64,000 nucleotides of DNA from Prorocentrum cordatum (lineage: Eukaryota; Sar; Dinophyceae; Prorocentrales; Prorocentraceae): positions 761,110 to 825,109 of the forward strand of contig CAUYUJ010018560.1 in the NCBI GenBank assembly GCA_963575745.1. The letters are read 5' to 3'. The position numbers and the translations under genes were made by a program. This document shows positions 62,950 through 64,000 of the stretch, in pieces (position 1 is the first letter of the stretch; each line of letters opens with the position of its first letter). A model generated the notes under the pieces. It saw only the letters and a program-made list of their open reading frames with translations. It made no database searches and was not told where the DNA came from.

Positions 62950-63436
62950 CATTAGTAGCAACAGTAAAGCTAAGCGAAAGCTAAGCTAAAGCTAAGATAA
63001 AGCTAAGCTAAAGCTAAGCTAACGCTCATATAAAGCTAAGCTAAAGCTAAGCTAGACTAACGCTAAAGCTAAGCTGCAGCTAAGCCAAAGCTAAGCGAAA
63101 GCTAAGCGAAAGCTAAGCTAAAGCTAACCTGAAGCTAAGCCAAAGCTAAGCTGAAGCTAAGCTAAAGCTATGCTGAAGCTAAGCTGAAGCTAAGCTAAAG
63201 CTAAGCTAAAGCTAACCTGAAGCGAAGTTAATGCTAAGCTAAAGCTAAGCTAAAGCTAAGCTAAGCTGAAGCTAAGCTGAAACTAAGCTCAGCTAGAGCT
63301 AAACTAACGCTAAGCTAACGCGAAAACTAAGCTTAAGCTAAACTAAAGTTAAGCTAAAGCTAAGCTGAAGCTAAGCTGAAGCTAAGCTACAGCTAAGCTG
63401 AAGCTAAGCTAAAGCTAAGCTAAAAGCTGAAGCTAA
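62950..63436. repeat. AGCTAA-type satellite (about 11-bp period)
   Basis: GCTAAGCTAAA and GCTAAGCTGAA variants are repeated over almost 500 bp. It is AT-richer than anything nearby and contains no stable open frame. Because AGCT is self-complementary, the array reads similarly on both strands. Confidence 0.9.
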
Positions 63437-64000
63437 AGCTCCCAGGGGACTGGGGGAACCGCTCCCAGGGGACTGGGGGAACCGCGGGGCGGATCCTGGG
63501 GGAACCGCCCGGGGCGGGGAGCACTGCCCGGCCCTTTAAGCATACAGGGTAAGAACCCTTCTAGCCAGAGCCTAGGTAGGGAATAACATGCTTTACTTGT
63601 TATCATTATGAATAACAATTGTAATCCAGGTCAGGTGGCTGCTCCAGGACCAGCGCTTGTCTCCTTGCCTCGTCAGCGCCTGTCGGTCCACTGGGACCCT
63701 TGTGGCGCCCGCCCGTGTCGGCCATGGCTGGTGGCGAACTTGTGGCCAGGGGCCCTTCGTGGGGGTCGTTGCCGCCTCAATATCCGCGATCTGCGCGTCG
63801 TGGCCTGCTGGGGGAAGCGGCACCTCGTCGTCCTTGGCGGCGTAGCTCGACGGGTCGACTGCAGTAGCACGATCAGCGTCACCGTCACCTGCTCGTCCAC
63901 CGTCGCCCTCGCCATCATCAGCTCGAGCACGGCCCATCTCAGGCCCTCGGTGGGCGGCCGTCGCGGTGATGCCAGCGTAGAGCCCGACAACCAGAGACGC
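63437..64000. other. Short duplication and unassigned end
   Basis: CTCCCAGGGGACTGGGGGAA occurs twice (about 63440 and 63463), followed by related GGGGGAACCG copies. From 63593 to 63937 a minus frame (MGRARADDGEGDGGRAGDGD, PLPPAGHDAQIADIEAATTP) is open and mildly protein-like, but competes with another frame. It could be the edge of a gene or element beyond the window. Confidence 0.3.

Overview
The window looks like nuclear DNA of a dinoflagellate: very GC-rich, with long repeat-filled introns. Donors fit a GT, GC and GA mixture within one gene, exon/intron edges read AG|G, copia-type and LINE retroelements are present, and relicts of the dinoflagellate spliced leader can be seen. The species cannot be fixed by eye; a Prorocentrum- or Polarella-like genome would fit. 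Every coding feature I could support is on the minus strand, as expected of dinoflagellate unidirectional gene blocks.

Layout. 1-3.1 kb: decayed copia-type polyprotein (gag zinc knuckle, protease, integrase). 3.1-6.1 kb: no gene, homopolymers and CT-rich tracts. 6.1-26.1 kb: one large minus-strand gene, modelled as 20 visible exons whose reading phases agree across nearly all junctions and which encode about 2,100 residues of unrecognised function. Its introns carry shared repeat families, including an array of nine palindromes at 16.78-18.23 kb. 26.4-26.5 kb: assembly gap. 26.5-28.05 kb: a 320-bp tandem repeat, then a TACA microsatellite. 28.05-29.05 kb: intron-poor, gag-like remnant with a partial spliced-leader relict upstream. 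29.1-31.3 kb: no recognised gene.

31.32-40.55 kb: a complete but inactive copia-type LTR retrotransposon with 173-bp LTRs, a primer-binding site and gag, protease, methyltransferase-like, integrase, reverse transcriptase and RNase H regions. It lies about 65 bp downstream of a probable membrane-anchored TKL-like protein kinase gene (40.6-43.75 kb). 44.3-44.65 kb: TCC/CAT microsatellite. 45.0-49.98 kb: a degenerate LINE whose 5' edge carries a near full-length spliced-leader relict. 50.3-51.4 kb: tail of a second LINE-like copy. 51.7-62.25 kb: a second large retroelement (gag-like, methyltransferase-like, RT, RNase H), interrupted by a repeat-filled segment with intron-like edges. 62.3-62.9 kb: a small membrane-protein-like remnant. 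62.95-63.44 kb: an AGCTAA-type satellite.

The two cellular genes (the large unknown gene and the kinase) are interleaved with retroelement copies in the same orientation. Exon coordinates are hand-derived from splice-site and phase reasoning and have no transcript support.
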